From: Aristolochia californica
Lineage: Eukaryota > Streptophyta > Magnoliopsida > Piperales > Aristolochiaceae
Reading direction: 5' to 3'
DNA: 64,000 bases
NCBI GenBank assembly: GCA_029961685.1
Contig: JARWKL010000007.1
Location: 20,221,013-20,285,012 of the forward strand
In this document: positions 1 through 8,250 of the stretch, piece after piece
How the letters are laid out: every line of letters begins with the position of its first letter
Position numbering within the stretch: position 1 is the first letter of the stretch
Notes under the pieces: generated by a model
The model's database searches: none
What the model was told of the DNA's origin: nothing
The model's input: the letters and a program-made list of their open reading frames with translations, nothing else
Made by a program: the position numbers and the translations under genes

Positions 1-1190
1 TTCTCAGATGACTCTATCCGGTTAAGACTTTTTCCATTTTCACTTAAGGATAAGGCCAAGTCTTGGCTTAATTCCTTAGAGGTGGGCAGCATTACTTCAT
101 GGGACACATTAGTCACAAAATTTTTGTCCAAGTACTTTCCCATTCAAAGAACTACAGCCCTCAGGAGAGAAATCTCCAACTTTATGCAGCAGGAGGGTGA
201 ACACTTTTATGAGGCTTGGGAGAAATGGAAGGATTTGATCCGTAGGTGTCCGCATCATGGGTTTGAGAAATGGCATTTAGTGCAATACTTTTATCAAGGT
301 CTTACACCTCAGGTTAGATCCATGGTAGATGCAACGAGTGGTGGGAGTTTGATGGGTAAGAGTGCTAGTGAGGCGTGGGACTTCTTTGAAACGTTGAGTG
401 ATCAATCTCAGCAATGGGGTTCATCATTTAATGTTGATAGGAGATCCCACGAAGCCAAAAGAGGGGGGTCTTTACGAGGTTAGTGAAACACCCATGCTCA
501 TGGCCAAGATTGAAGGGTTGACTAGAAAAATTGATGCCCTTATGGTGTCCAAGAGTTCACCTTCTCCTAACCCATCTACTGTCTGTGCCATATGCTGTGG
601 TTCATCTCATCCCACACAAATGTGTCCATCTAGTTCATCCTACCTAGAGCTCATTGAGGACTTGAATGCAGTCCAGAATTTTCATAGACCAAACCGGAAC
701 GATCCTTTTTCAGAAACATATAATCCGGGTTGGGCTAGGCACCCAAATTTCTCATGGTCCAAGGGTCCACAGGTTGGGGGTCCTCCAGGGTTTACTCAAC
801 CCCAAGCTCCGCGCCCACACTTCACTCAACAACCATTGATTCCACAAAAATCTTCACTTGAGGATACACTTCAATTATTCATGCAGAATACACAGTCCTC
901 CATTGCTAAACTTGAAATGCAAGTGAGTCAGTTGGCCAGCCACATGAGTGAACAAGCACAAAATAGACTCCCGAGTCAAACCATTCCTAACCCCAAAAGC
1001 ACACATGAGGGTGAATTGAGTTCCAAACCCCACCATGAGCAAGCCAAAGCCATAACCACCCTTAGGAGTGGTCATGAGTTGAACAATGGGGTAGGGACCA
1101 CTATGTCTAAGGAGTCAAAGGATGATAATGGGGACACATCATTGAGTGAAGAACCTCCAAGTTCTCCACCAACAGCCAAGCAGATCCCTA
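1..1190 (+). pseudogene. gag: gag polyprotein (5' truncated, frameshifted)
   Basis: The capsid/nucleocapsid precursor would assemble the cytoplasmic particle in which the element is reverse transcribed. The frame is already open at base 1, where FPFSLKDKAKSWLNSL is typical of the plant gag core, so the true start lies outside the window. An apparent start near 82 is only an internal GTG. Frame 1 runs to a stop at 481-483, but the homologous reading continues in frame 2 from about 465 (GLYEV segment), so a frameshift lies within about 430-465. Downstream is a CCHC zinc knuckle, then a Pro/Gln/Ser-rich low-complexity stretch. The boundary with the protease part is approximate, because these elements make one gag-pol polyprotein. 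Confidence 0.85.
584..625 (+). other. CCHC zinc knuckle in gag
   Basis: The frame-2 translation reads CAICCGSSHPTQMC, an exact C-x2-C-x4-H-x4-C spacing. In retroelement nucleocapsids this motif binds zinc and packages the RNA. It is intact here although the surrounding frame is broken upstream. Confidence 0.85.
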
Positions 1191-2065
1191 ACCAAGTCCC
1201 ATTAGCTCCTTATCTGCAGAGGTTATCGGGCCCACCTAGGAAAGGAGATAGCATGCATGAAACGATGGAACTGTTTAGTAAGGTTCACATTAACATTCCA
1301 CTTCTTGATGCTATTAGGCAATTGCCTGCCTATGCCCGATTTTTGAAAGACCTTTGTACACAGAAGAGAAAACAACATGTTAACAAAAAGGTCTTTCTTA
1401 CTGAGAATGTAAGCTCAATTCTGAAGCATAACACTCCTCCTAAAGTTAAAGATCCTGGATGTCCCACAATTTCATGTGTCATTGGTGAACATACCATCCA
1501 GAGAGCTCTTCTTGACTTAGGGGCAAGTGTGAATTTGCTTCCTTTCTTTGTGTACCAGCAATTAGGTTTGGGGGAATTGAAGCCTACTCCCATCATACTT
1601 CAACTAGCTGACCGTTCTGTCAAGATACCATGAGGAATAGTTGAATATGTTTTGATAAAAGTGGACAAATTTCTGTTCCCGGTTGATTTCATTGTTCTTG
1701 ATACAGAACCAGTAGTCAATGTGACCAACCAAATTCCTGTCATCCTAGGACGTCCCTTCTTAGCCACATCTAATGCTATCATTCATTGTAAAAGTGGTGA
1801 GTTGGAGTTGTCTTTTGGAAATTTTAAGGTCTCATTGAATGTATTTAATGTCGGGCACCACCCACTTGAGTCTGATGATCTAAGTCCTGCATTTAATATA
1901 GAAACTGTTATGCTTGATAACGAATCCACTCTTGAATCTTTTAAGTCTTGCATAACATCTTTAGACATGGACTATTTTGATGAGGAAACATATTTCCAAG
2001 AGGTTAATTCTTTACTCAATTTTGTACCTCTGTTGGAGGAAGCATATGAGGTTATCACAACTTAA
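1191..2065 (+). pseudogene. gag-protease linker and aspartic protease, two in-frame stops
   Basis: This is the retropepsin-type protease that would cut the polyprotein. The linker holds the plant-typical block HINIPLLDAIRQLPAYARFLKDL. The active-site triplet lies in LLDLGASVNLLP, catalytic Asp codon at 1514-1516. DLG in place of DSG is usual in this plant branch. A TGA at 1631-1633 interrupts the frame right after ADRSVKIP; homologous sequence continues in the same frame, including the ILGRPFLAT block that normally ends the fold. A second stop, TAA at 2063-2065, separates it from reverse transcriptase, again with no change of frame. Confidence 0.8.
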
Positions 2066-3229
2066 CATCCACAGGATCTTCCTCTTGACTTGGACAAACC
2101 TCTTGAAACTTCCAAGTTAGACCTTAAGCCACTTCCTCCCACATTGAAGTATGCGTTCTTGGGACCCATGAACTCATTACCAGTCATTATTTCCTCCTAT
2201 TTGAGTACTGACCAGGAGGAACAATTGACTGAAGTTTTACAAGCACACAAAGAGGCATTGGGGTGGACTCTTGATGCCTTAAAAAGGATTAGCCCCTCCA
2301 TATGCATGCATCGTATTCATTTGGAGGAGGGGACTAAAGCCTCATGTGAGATGCAACATAGGTTAAATCCCCATATGCTGGAGGTTGTGAGAGAAGAAGT
2401 CATCAGGTTGCTTGTGACAGGAATCATTTACCCTATTTTCGGTAGCACCTGGGTGAGTCCAATTCAAGTTGTCCCTAAGAAAGGGGGGATAACGATAATG
2501 AAAAATGAGAGTGGTGAATTGATTCCCACAAGAACTACCACCAAGTGGCGTGTCTGCATTGACTATAGAAAACTTAATTCCGCCACTAGGAAGGATCACT
2601 TCCCACTACCTTTCATTGATCAGGTAGTAGAGCGATTGGCCGGCCACAATTTTTATTGCTTCTTAGATGGATACTCCGGCTACAATCAAATTCCCATTGC
2701 TCCAGAAGACCAGGAAAATACCACATTCACGTGTCCGTTTGGCACCTATGCTTACAGACGCATGCCTTTTGGTTTATGCAATGCGCCAGCCACTTTCCAA
2801 TGGTGCATGATGAGTATCTTTTCTGACATGATTGGTGAATTTTTAGAGGTCTTTATGGATGACTTTTCTGTGTTTGGCTCTAGTTTTGATACATGTCTGC
2901 ACAATCTTTCACTCGTATTGTCCCATTGCATTAAGTCCAATTTAGTCTTGAATTGGGAAAAATGCCACTTCATGGTGAAAGAAGGAATTGTTTTAGGAAA
3001 TGTAGTGTTTGAGCGGGGTGTAGAAGTGGACAAAGCCAAGGTTGACCTCATTGCCAATCTGCCACCACCTACTTCTATGAAGGGGGTGCGTTCTTTCCTT
3101 GGCCATGCTAGGTTCTATAGGCGTTTCATTAAAGACTTTAGCAAAATTTCTCGTCCTTTGACGAATTTACTTGCTCAAGATGTTGCTTTCACCTTTGATG
3201 ATGCTGTATTCATGCTTTTGAAACACTGA
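2066..3229 (+). pseudogene. reverse transcriptase domain (Ty3/gypsy)
   Basis: RNA-dependent DNA polymerase of the element, in frame 2. The first in-frame ATG-like start after the stop at 2063 is not biologically meaningful, since the domain is part of a polyprotein. Landmarks: GWT followed by ISPSICMHRI at about 2265-2320, WRVCIDYRKLN at about 2546-2578, first catalytic Asp in FLDGYSGY at about 2666, and the FMDD box at 2852-2863. FQWCM has Trp where the family usually has Arg. The connection segment LGHARFYRRFIKDFSKISRPL follows. The frame ends at TGA 3227-3229 because of a frameshift at about 3200-3215; the sequence resumes in frame 1 as RNase H. Confidence 0.9.
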
Positions 3230-3657
3230 AGAAATGTTTGTCCACTGCACCCATTATCCAACCCCCTATTTGGTCTTTGCCTTTTGAGTTGATGTGTGAT
3301 GCCTCTGACTATGCATTGGGGGCTGTTTTGGGGCAAAAGACGGATAAAATGCCCTGTGTCATTCAATATGCTAGCCGAACTCTTCATGATACTCAATTGA
3401 ATTACACTACCACTGAGAAGGAGTTGCTAGCTGTTGTGTTTGCCTTGGACAAATTCAGATCATATCTATTAGGGTCAAAAGTTATAGTGTTCACTGATCA
3501 TTCTGCTTTGAAGTACTTATTATCCATCAAGGACACTAAACCTCGCTTGATTAGATGGATCTTGCAATTGCAAGAATTTGACCTTGAGATTCGAGATAAG
3601 AAGGGTTGTGAGAATGTTGTTGCTGATCATCTATCTAGGATCTGTGTAGTACCTTAG
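3211..3657 (+). pseudogene. RNase H domain
   Basis: This domain removes the RNA strand from the RNA-DNA hybrid during reverse transcription. It reads in frame 1 after the upstream frameshift. Acidic residues of the RNase H fold are visible: Asp in CDASDYALG, Glu in [11 protein letters not shown], Asp in [11 protein letters not shown] and Asp in VADHLSR near the end. The frame closes at TAG 3655-3657, where the homologous reading moves to frame 2 (frameshift within about 3640-3655). The catalytic set looks complete even though the polyprotein is broken on both sides. Confidence 0.87.
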
Positions 3658-4997
3658 GAATGATTCCTTCCCTGATGAACAACTTTTCCAAGTATCCCAG
3701 TTGCCTTGCTTTGCTGACATAGTCAACTATCTTGTAACTCATAAGATTCCTGATTATTGGAGTAAACAAGATAGGTTGAAATTCTTTTCCCAAGTCAAAC
3801 ATTTTTTTTGGGATGACCCTTATTTGTTCAAGGTGTGTTCTGACCAAGTCATTAGGCGTTGTGTACATGAGCAAGACTTTGCCAACATTCTTGAATTTTG
3901 TCATTCCCACGCATGTGGTGGACATTTTGGTGCTAGAAAGACAACGGCTAAAGTCTTGCAATGTGGTTTCTATTGGCCTTCATTATTTAGAGATGCCCAT
4001 GAGTTTTGTCAGGTGTGTGATAAATGCCAACGAACTGGTTGTTTGTCTAGGAAGAACATGATGCCTCTTAACCCCATTCTTATTGTTGAATTGTTTGATG
4101 TGTGGGGTATTGACTTCATGGGTCCTTTTCCTGTCTCGTTCGGCTATCAATACATCCTTGTTGCTGTTGAATATGTCTCCAAATGGATTGAAGCTATATC
4201 ATGTAAGACAAACGATCACAAAGTGGTGGTAAATTTTTTAAAAGAAAATATCTTTAATCGATTTGGTACCCCGAGAGCGATCATCAGTGATGGGGGATCT
4301 CATTTTTGTAACAGAGCATTTGAGACCTTATTGAAGAAATATTCCATCACTCATCGGGTGTCCACTCCGTACCACCCGCAAACTTGTGGTCAAGTGGAAA
4401 TCTCTAATAGGGAGATCAAACGGATTTTGGAGAAGTCAGTTCGCTTTGATAGGAAAGATTGGTCCACTCGATTGGAAGATTCTTTATGGGCCTATCGAAC
4501 CGCTTATAAGACTCCTATTGGGATGTCTCCATTTCGCCTAGTGTTCGGCAAAGCATGTCATCTACCTGTTGAGCTTGAGCATAGAGCTTATTGGGCCATT
4601 AAGACTTTAAATTTTGATTTAACTCAAGCGGGTGAGGAGAGAAAGTTGCAATTGAATGAGTTGGAGGATATACGTCATGATACTTATGAGAATGCCAAAC
4701 TGTATAAGGAGCGAACAAAGCTTTTACATGATAAATCTATTTTTCGCAAGTCTTTTACTGTTGGGCAGAATGTTTTACTTTATATCTCATGATTGCATTT
4801 GTTTCCAGGCTTCCAGGTGGTCCGGTCCATTTGAAGTTACACAGGTGTATCCTCATGGCGCTATTGAGATCCGCAATCATGGAGATGGGTCGAGCTTCAA
4901 AGTTAACGGTCAGAGGCTCAAACCGTATCTTGAGAATATCCCCACACCGGAGGAGGTGATGGTGATTTTCTTGGAGGAACCTGTCATTTCATCTTGA
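3653..4997 (+). pseudogene. integrase (HHCC zinc finger, DDE core, broken C-terminus)
   Basis: Integrase inserts the cDNA into chromosomes. Frame 2 shows an HHCC finger (H-x4-H in [12 protein letters not shown] further on), then the DDE core: Asp in [10 protein letters not shown], Asp in SDGGSHF, and Glu in [10 protein letters not shown] with 35 residues between the last two, the classic D,D35E spacing. [17 protein letters not shown] follows. TGA at 4790-4792 stops the frame and a frameshift at about 4800-4812 moves the C-terminal part (RWSGPFEVTQVYPHGAIEI to a stop ending at 4997) to frame 3. There is no chromodomain, as expected for the Athila/Tat branch. Confidence 0.88.
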
Positions 4998-6640
4998 ATG
5001 CATTAGAGTCTTGCTTACGACTATAAACTTAGCACATTGTGGGAAATCCCCACGTTTCTATCCCTTTGTACATTACAGTTTTATTTTTATTTTATTTTTT
5101 TTGGTTTATTCATACTCTCTTGCCAGCTGATAGCATAAATGGTTCCGGTAGTCGATGACCCGACTTTTGGTCCCTAGTTTGAGAGGTCTGTACTCAAACA
5201 ACCGTTCTGGGATTGACTAGTTCAATCTTGAAGTATTGAATGAAAACCTTATGGTGAGTAACTTAAGGACTTGTGTTCAGCGCGTGATTCCTGCTGCCTT
5301 CAGTGGCCAGTCACACGGAGATTTCTTCAAAGTGTGATGTGGGATAGCGGTTTCATCTACGGATGATTACCTACGGGTACGGCTGATACGAGTAAACCTT
5401 CTTCGAGGAGACTATGTATCATTCCTGGGGGTCTTTATTATTCTTTTTTTTTGTAGTCGTTATAGTGTTTTAACTTTTCCCCATTGAGGACAATGTCAGG
5501 TTTAGGTTTGGGGGGGGGGGGGAACGACTCTTTTATGTCTTAGCAATAATTTTCGTTCGATTTTTGTTCGTGGTTTTCAAATTACTCCTCTTAGTATGTG
5601 GTTAACATTAGTAGAGTTAAAATAAGTTGTTCAAATGTGTTTCAAAAATTTTCGTAAATTTGTGTAGAATATGCCTATTAGAAATCTGATATCATTTGTT
5701 GTGATTCATGAGAATTCAGTGGGATAACTTACTATTGCATTAGACTTGGAACTTAGTTGCAAAAGAGAACATGTAAATCTAGTGTTGATCTATGTTAGTC
5801 TGAATAGTCTTGTATGCCTGTTTGAACTCAATCTTTTTTATACCTCAGTGAAATTCCTTGTTGTAATGTATGAATGCGAATGGAAATGTTCTTGCTTGCA
5901 AAAGACAGATAACTTCAGAAACAGCCTGGGCAAACCCAGGGACATGCACCAGAACAGTCAGTTACTTAAAAATAAGTGCATGTGCAGTGAAGACGAATAC
6001 AAAATGGTGGTAATACCAAAAGTATTCAGTGAAAAAAAAATTATGCTGGTAATAGCGTAAAATGGTTTTAAATCTGGAAGCAATGAGTTTCTTAACTTTG
6101 AAGATGAATTGTAATTTGAAAGAAGTTGCAAGTCAATATTGAAATTGGTATATTTCTTCTGTGAGATTGTCAGACAACAAGCTTATTCTACTATTTTCTC
6201 TTAATTGTGATGTGACCAGGATTTTATTGTTATTGGTTGCCTCTTTGTTCTATTGAAGTAATAGCTTATGGGTCACATTGGTTCAAAGTGGAGTAACAAT
6301 GAGTGTATTTGGATTGATAATAGGCTATATTTTACACAGGTTTTAATATTTTGCAAGATCTCATATGAATTTCAGATATTTTACGATACTAAGTGTTAGT
6401 CATATGCTAATGAGGAGTAAATTTTCTTCAGTTTTTCTTTTTATATTATTGATTTAGATGAATTTTGTGGGTAAATTCCATGCAAACCCTCACGAGACAT
6501 AACTCATCCACTACTGCAGAGTAGGGGTTTAACGGCTTGTTGCATGCGCTAAATGCAATCGTGCTCCCTACGAAAGTGGCATTTTGTTTTCCTAGGCTTA
6601 ATTTTGGTTCGATTGTTGTTTTGCTAGGGACTAGCAAAGA
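4998..6640 (+). other. non-coding 3' internal region of the retrotransposon
   Basis: This 1.6-kb stretch lies between integrase and the LTR, where many Athila elements carry an env-like frame. I find no credible env, signal peptide or transmembrane frame. The longest open frame, 5746-6060, begins at TTG, resembles nothing I know and is probably chance. The region includes a T-rich stretch near 5080-5100 and an upstream polypurine-like tract. Env could have been lost, or never present in this lineage. Confidence 0.7.
5501..5522 (+). other. upstream polypurine-like tract with a run of 13 G
   Basis: TTTAGGTTTG is followed by uninterrupted G from 5510 to 5522. The same TTTAGGTTTG core stands directly before the LTR at 6641, so this is a second, internal copy about 1.14 kb upstream. 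Elements of this branch often have such an extra tract after ATTGAGGACAATG, and that wording precedes it here (5483-5495). The length of the G run may be a sequencing or polymerase slippage artefact. Confidence 0.6.
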
Positions 6641-6656
6641 TTTAGGTTTGGGGGTG
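6641..6656 (+). other. polypurine tract (plus-strand primer) before the LTR
   Basis: TTTAGGTTTGGGGGTG directly precedes the TGATAG start of the LTR. In LTR elements the RNase H-resistant purine tract here primes plus-strand DNA. The exact edge is uncertain by two bases because TGTGATAG could be read as the LTR start at 6655. Confidence 0.7.
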
Positions 6657-6980
6657 TGATAGATGTCATATTCTGACATGAGAACTAGGTTAATTATAAT
6701 AGAATAACCTTTATAATTGTGTTATAGGTGGTTATTTATCGGTTTTCAAATGAAATGAGCATTTATTGAATTTGGCATTAATCACTGTCGATATTGCATA
6801 TTTCTCTCTCCTGAATTATATTTCATTATTTTTTAGTCTTATTTCTTCCTGAAATGCTTTTTATAGATTCAATTATGGAATTTCAGGAGAATTTGGGTGG
6901 AGAAGAAGATATTTACCAAAATGCCCTTAGTGAAATGGAGGTAATTTCTAGGGCAAATCGTTTTAAAATAAAAAAAATCA

Positions 6981-6988
6981 TATTTAAA
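6981..6988 (+). promoter_or_regulatory. possible LTR TATA box
   Basis: TATTTAAA lies in an A-rich stretch just before a purine-rich leader and the GC-rich block. Its position about 325 bp into the LTR suits a U3 promoter. This rests on motif and position only; no transcript evidence is available. Confidence 0.35.
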
Positions 6989-7029
6989 GGGAAGGGAAGC
7001 GTCGAACGAAGGGGGGAAAGGCAGGGTGA

Positions 7030-7560
7030 AGAGAAATAGAAACGGAGACCAAAACAGAGTTTTTTTTTTTACCGAAAACAAGGGAGGACCCGAGAGGAGT
7101 TCCCCACCGTCGTTCGCTGGGCCAATACCTTCCGCCGCGCCACCGTCGTCCACCGCCATCCACTGCCGTCCAGCAACCGAGAACAAACCCGAGGAGAGCT
7201 CGAGAGAGTCTCCGTCGAGGTGAGTTCGACAGTTGTCACTCGCCAGACTGAGAAGTGATCCGAGAGGGCTTCTCCGGTGCAACTTCCGCTTTCCGCCCAT
7301 CCTCCAGCGTCGGTTACGTATTTTCGACCATTCCCGGAGCTATTCCGACTCCAACCGAGACTCGAGAGAGCCGGTTAGAGAATGTCAGCTCTGTTTTGTT
7401 CTTCGCCGGACGTTCCCTCCATCCATCGGCTTCCAACCTTCGTCGCCAGCGTCGTCTCTACCTCCTGCCACTCACTCTTGCCAACCTGAAGCCATTGATT
7501 TTGGGAAATTGCAGCACCCATGAGAATGAGTTGCTGCCCGAGCGAGAGGAGGAAGAAGGG
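7030..7560 (+). other. GC-rich UTR-like block inside the LTR
   Basis: This segment is clearly richer in C, G and CpG than the rest of the window, with repeated CCGCC/CCGTC words at 7110-7170 and alternating CT- and GA-rich words. It has open frames on both strands (for example 7233-7523, 7255-7566 and, on the minus strand, 6869-7300) but no recognisable protein. It could be leader sequence of the element's RNA, or a captured fragment of a host gene 5' end. I do not call a gene. Confidence 0.55.
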
Positions 7561-7751
7561 GAGTAATTCGTCATTATTGAATTTAGTTTTTATATGGTTT
7601 GAACTTAGGTTTTGAATGTTAATTGAATCTGATTTGATAATTAAGGTTTATTTAAGATTTGTTTTCTAGATATTTGATTAAATTAGCTAATTAGGGTAGG
7701 ATTATAATTGAGGTTGGATTTGGGTTTTTTAATCCGATTTCTGTCTTTCAC

Positions 7752-7852
7752 TCTATGCGCCCAAGAGGGGCTAGACGCAAGGATTGAGAAATCGGATTCG
7801 TGATTACGTGGCGCTCGAGAGAGGCACGAATCACGGTAAAATCCAGAGTTGA
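7752..7852 (+). repeat. LTR internal direct repeat, copy 1
   Basis: It begins TCTATGCGCCCAAGAGGGGC and ends ATCCAGAGTTGA, and matches copy 2 (7923-8022) with few differences. It contains an 8-bp stem GATTCGTG (7795-7802) / CACGAATC (7825-7832) around a loop holding CTCGAG. Centre-to-centre spacing is about 171 bp. Confidence 0.85.
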
Positions 7853-7922
7853 TAATTTTAGCATCATCACAATAGAAAATTGATTCTCTGCATTCTATTG
7901 TAATCCGCTCTTTGTCATTAAC

Positions 7923-8022
7923 TCTAGGCGCCCGAGAGGGGCTAGACGGAAGGATTGAGAATCCGGATTCGTGGTTTCGTGGTGCTCGAGAGAGGCACGA
8001 ATCACGATAAAATCCAGAGTTG
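7923..8022 (+). repeat. LTR internal direct repeat, copy 2
   Basis: This is the second copy of the ~100-bp unit. The hairpin arms are kept exactly (7966-7973 and 7996-8003) although bases in the loop and flanks differ, so stem pairing is preserved between copies. Confidence 0.85.
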
Positions 8023-8250
8023 ACGTTTCCTATTGTACAAGTAGTTAATTAGATTATTGCTTCATAATGTAGGATATAATTAGTGTTTCGTTCAGATTAA
8101 TTCATCATATTTGGTTAGGCTAGTTGACTGAAGAATACACAAAATTCAATCCTCCCTGTGGATCTGACCCTCGCTTACTGTTAGATTACATGAATGATTC
8201 GTACGCTTGCGAGGTATTAAAGCCGATGTAAATAAATTATACATCAAAAT

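Larger units (their letters stand above)
1..8246 (+). mobile_element. Athila-like Ty3/gypsy LTR retrotransposon, 3' part, degenerate
   Basis: Seen: domains run gag, protease, reverse transcriptase, RNase H, integrase, then a long non-coding stretch, a polypurine tract and one LTR. Integrase after RNase H is the Ty3/gypsy order. The wording of the conserved blocks (DLGAS protease, FMDD reverse transcriptase, LGHARFYRRF connection segment, [17 protein letters not shown] late in integrase), the absence of a chromodomain and the TTTAGGTTTGGGGG tracts fit the Athila branch of plant elements. The 5' LTR, primer binding site and gag start are off the left edge. Three in-frame stops (1631, 2063, 4790) and four frameshifts (about 430-465, 3200-3215, 3640-3655, 4800-4812) show it is not autonomous. 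No env-like frame is recognisable. The right end abuts satellite DNA. A Tat-branch relative is the main alternative to Athila. Confidence 0.9.
6657..8246 (+). mobile_element. 3' long terminal repeat, about 1.59 kb
   Basis: The left edge is TGATAG after the polypurine tract, and the right edge is ACATCA directly before satellite sequence; the ends form a short TGAT/ATCA inverted pair. The LTR would carry the promoter and poly(A) region. Inside are a TATA-like box near 6981, a GC-rich UTR-like segment (about 7030-7560), two ~100-bp direct repeats, and AATAAA at 8231-8236 close to the end. The partner LTR is off the window, so neither identity-based age nor the target duplication can be read. 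The five bases after the LTR are AAATG. Confidence 0.8.

Noticed and set aside
875..1968. Minus-strand frames at 875-1075, 1330-1596, 1600-1782 and 1783-1968
   Set aside because: They are antisense shadows of the gag and protease coding sequence.
2363..3961. Minus-strand frames within the pol region (2363-2599, 2752-3057, 3175-3396, 3635-3961) and the + frame 3813-4061
   Set aside because: They overlap clear reverse transcriptase, RNase H and integrase homology on the + strand.
4656..4808. Start of the frame-3 open reading frame at 4656 as a separate gene
   Set aside because: Only the part after about 4809 carries integrase C-terminal homology; the earlier part is out-of-frame integrase.
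5746..6060. 104-codon open frame between integrase and LTR as an env-like gene
   Set aside because: It starts at TTG, has no signal peptide, transmembrane or coiled-coil pattern I can defend, and is far shorter than Athila env-like frames.
6606..6615. GGTTCGATTG as a Pol III B box or tRNA fragment
   Set aside because: No A box, cloverleaf or terminator around it; a single short match is expected by chance.
6854..7566. Open frames in the LTR (6854-7039, 7026-7223, 7233-7523, 7255-7566 on +; 6869-7300 on -) as host genes
   Set aside because: Overlapping frames in a GC-rich leader-like block with no recognisable domain; composition alone explains them.
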